Of a DNA stretch of 60,600 nt, positions 60,282-60,600 are shown piece after piece. Under the pieces are notes generated by a model that was given only the letters and a program-made list of their open reading frames with translations, was not told the DNA's origin and ran no database searches. The first letter of the stretch is position 1, and each line of letters begins with the position of its first letter. A program made the translations under genes and the position numbers. Source of the stretch: Candidatus Hydrogenedentota bacterium (GTDB taxonomy: Bacteria; Hydrogenedentota; Hydrogenedentia; Hydrogenedentales; JAEUWI01); assembly GCA_016182605.1 (NCBI GenBank), contig JACPGE010000100.1, positions 1-60,600 of the forward strand. The letters run 5' to 3'.

Positions 60282-60600
60282 ATGTACATCGACATCGTCC
60301 CCAACCGGAAGTCACCGCCCGCCGTCCTCTTGCGCGAGTCACGGCGCGAAGGCGGAAAAATGGTCAAGACCACCCTCGCCAATCTTTCTCATTGGCCTGA
60401 AGAGCGCATAGAAGCCTTGAGGCAGCTCTTGCGTGGCGGCGCCGTTGGCGTGGACAAGTTCGCCATCGAACGCTCGACGCCGCACGGCCATGTGCAGGCG
60501 GTGCTGGGCCTGATGCGCAAACTGGGCATGGAGCAGTTGCTTTCGTCCCGCCCGTGCCGCGAGCGCGGCGTGGTGCTGGCGATGCTGGCGCAGCGCCTGC
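60282..60600 (+). CDS. IS1634-family transposase, N-terminal part (cut by window edge)
   Basis: The frame begins MYIDIVPNRKSPPAVLLRES and continues 'KMVKTTLANLSHWPEERIEALRQLLRG' and 'AFIERSTPHGHVQAVLGLMRKLGMEQLL'-like residues to the edge. The 'P.R.S.PA.LLRES.REGGKV.K.TLANLS.WP' opening is characteristic of IS1634 (IS4 superfamily) DDE transposases. About 106 residues are visible; the catalytic domain lies outside. AAGG precedes ATG 60282. Confidence 0.88.
   Translation, partial: MYIDIVPNRKSPPAVLLRESRREGGKMVKTTLANLSHWPEERIEALRQLLRGGAVGVDKFAIERSTPHGHVQAVLGLMRKLGMEQLLSSRPCRERGVVLAMLAQRL

Overview
The window is a 60.6-kb, GC-rich, densely coded bacterial chromosome segment. An LptC-like/LptA/LptB lipopolysaccharide-export set, a SurA-like periplasmic chaperone, Tat and lipoprotein signals and c-type heme motifs show a cell with an outer membrane. 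The short, archaeal/eukaryote-style prolyl-tRNA synthetase, a 7TM-HD (PgpH-type) protein and a load of secreted sulfatase, sialidase, Gfo/Idh/MocA, VCBS-repeat and xylose-isomerase-like proteins suggest a PVC/FCB-like or Hydrogenedentota-like glycan user. That assignment is inference only; there is no rRNA or tRNA here to test it.

Layout. The left edge (1-128) is the tail of an IS630 transposase. Next come a sulfotransferase, a GT2 glycosyltransferase and a secreted protein (0.3-2.9 kb). A non-coding gap of about 640 bp holds an inverted-repeat element. Then follows ftsK, a truncated RodZ-like gene, pgsA, alr and a NYN-domain gene (3.5-9.1 kb). A minus-strand block (9.2-16.6 kb) carries an NAD(P)-dependent reductase, a Tat-exported aldo/keto reductase, ispE, a UbiB-like kinase and a GH36-like secreted protein. 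From 16.9 to 24.9 kb lie a single-domain response regulator, a membrane protein, cls, a PilT ATPase, a sialidase, an anchored amidohydrolase and proS. One 4.5-kb gene (25.1-29.6 kb) encodes a giant secreted protein with a PKD domain, propeller, two CXXCH hemes, an Ig-like domain and a C-terminal sorting tail.

The core housekeeping run is rpsU, surA-like, a YesL-like gene, then eno-ftsB-phoH-pgpH-ybeY-corC-corC-DUF502 (30-41.5 kb). Most of its junctions are overlaps of a few bases. At 41.6-48.6 kb there is a YidR-like propeller (minus strand) and a secreted/catabolic run: oxidoreductase, HEAT protein, VCBS protein and a ketose 3-epimerase-like enzyme. Then nadC-birA-coaX-lptC-lptA-lptB (48.9-53.5 kb) links cofactor synthesis to LPS export. 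An imperfect inverted-repeat element separates it from a xylulokinase, a GT2-TPR protein, a PH-like membrane protein, a Tat sulfatase and an ankyrin protein. The right edge enters an IS1634-type transposase.

Most notable non-gene signals: (1) two copies of an inverted-repeat element (3061-3144 and 29728-29810) whose arms differ by a compensatory base pair; (2) a near-consensus promoter for rpsU whose -35 lies in a second block shared by the same two gaps, followed by a 12-bp palindrome at the expected transcription start; (3) a phoH gene whose conserved N-terminus has no ATG/GTG/TTG start in frame, next to a 17-codon ORF in another frame; (4) an A-B-A'-B' pseudoknot-like arrangement directly after proS. 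No CRISPR array, tRNA or rRNA was seen.
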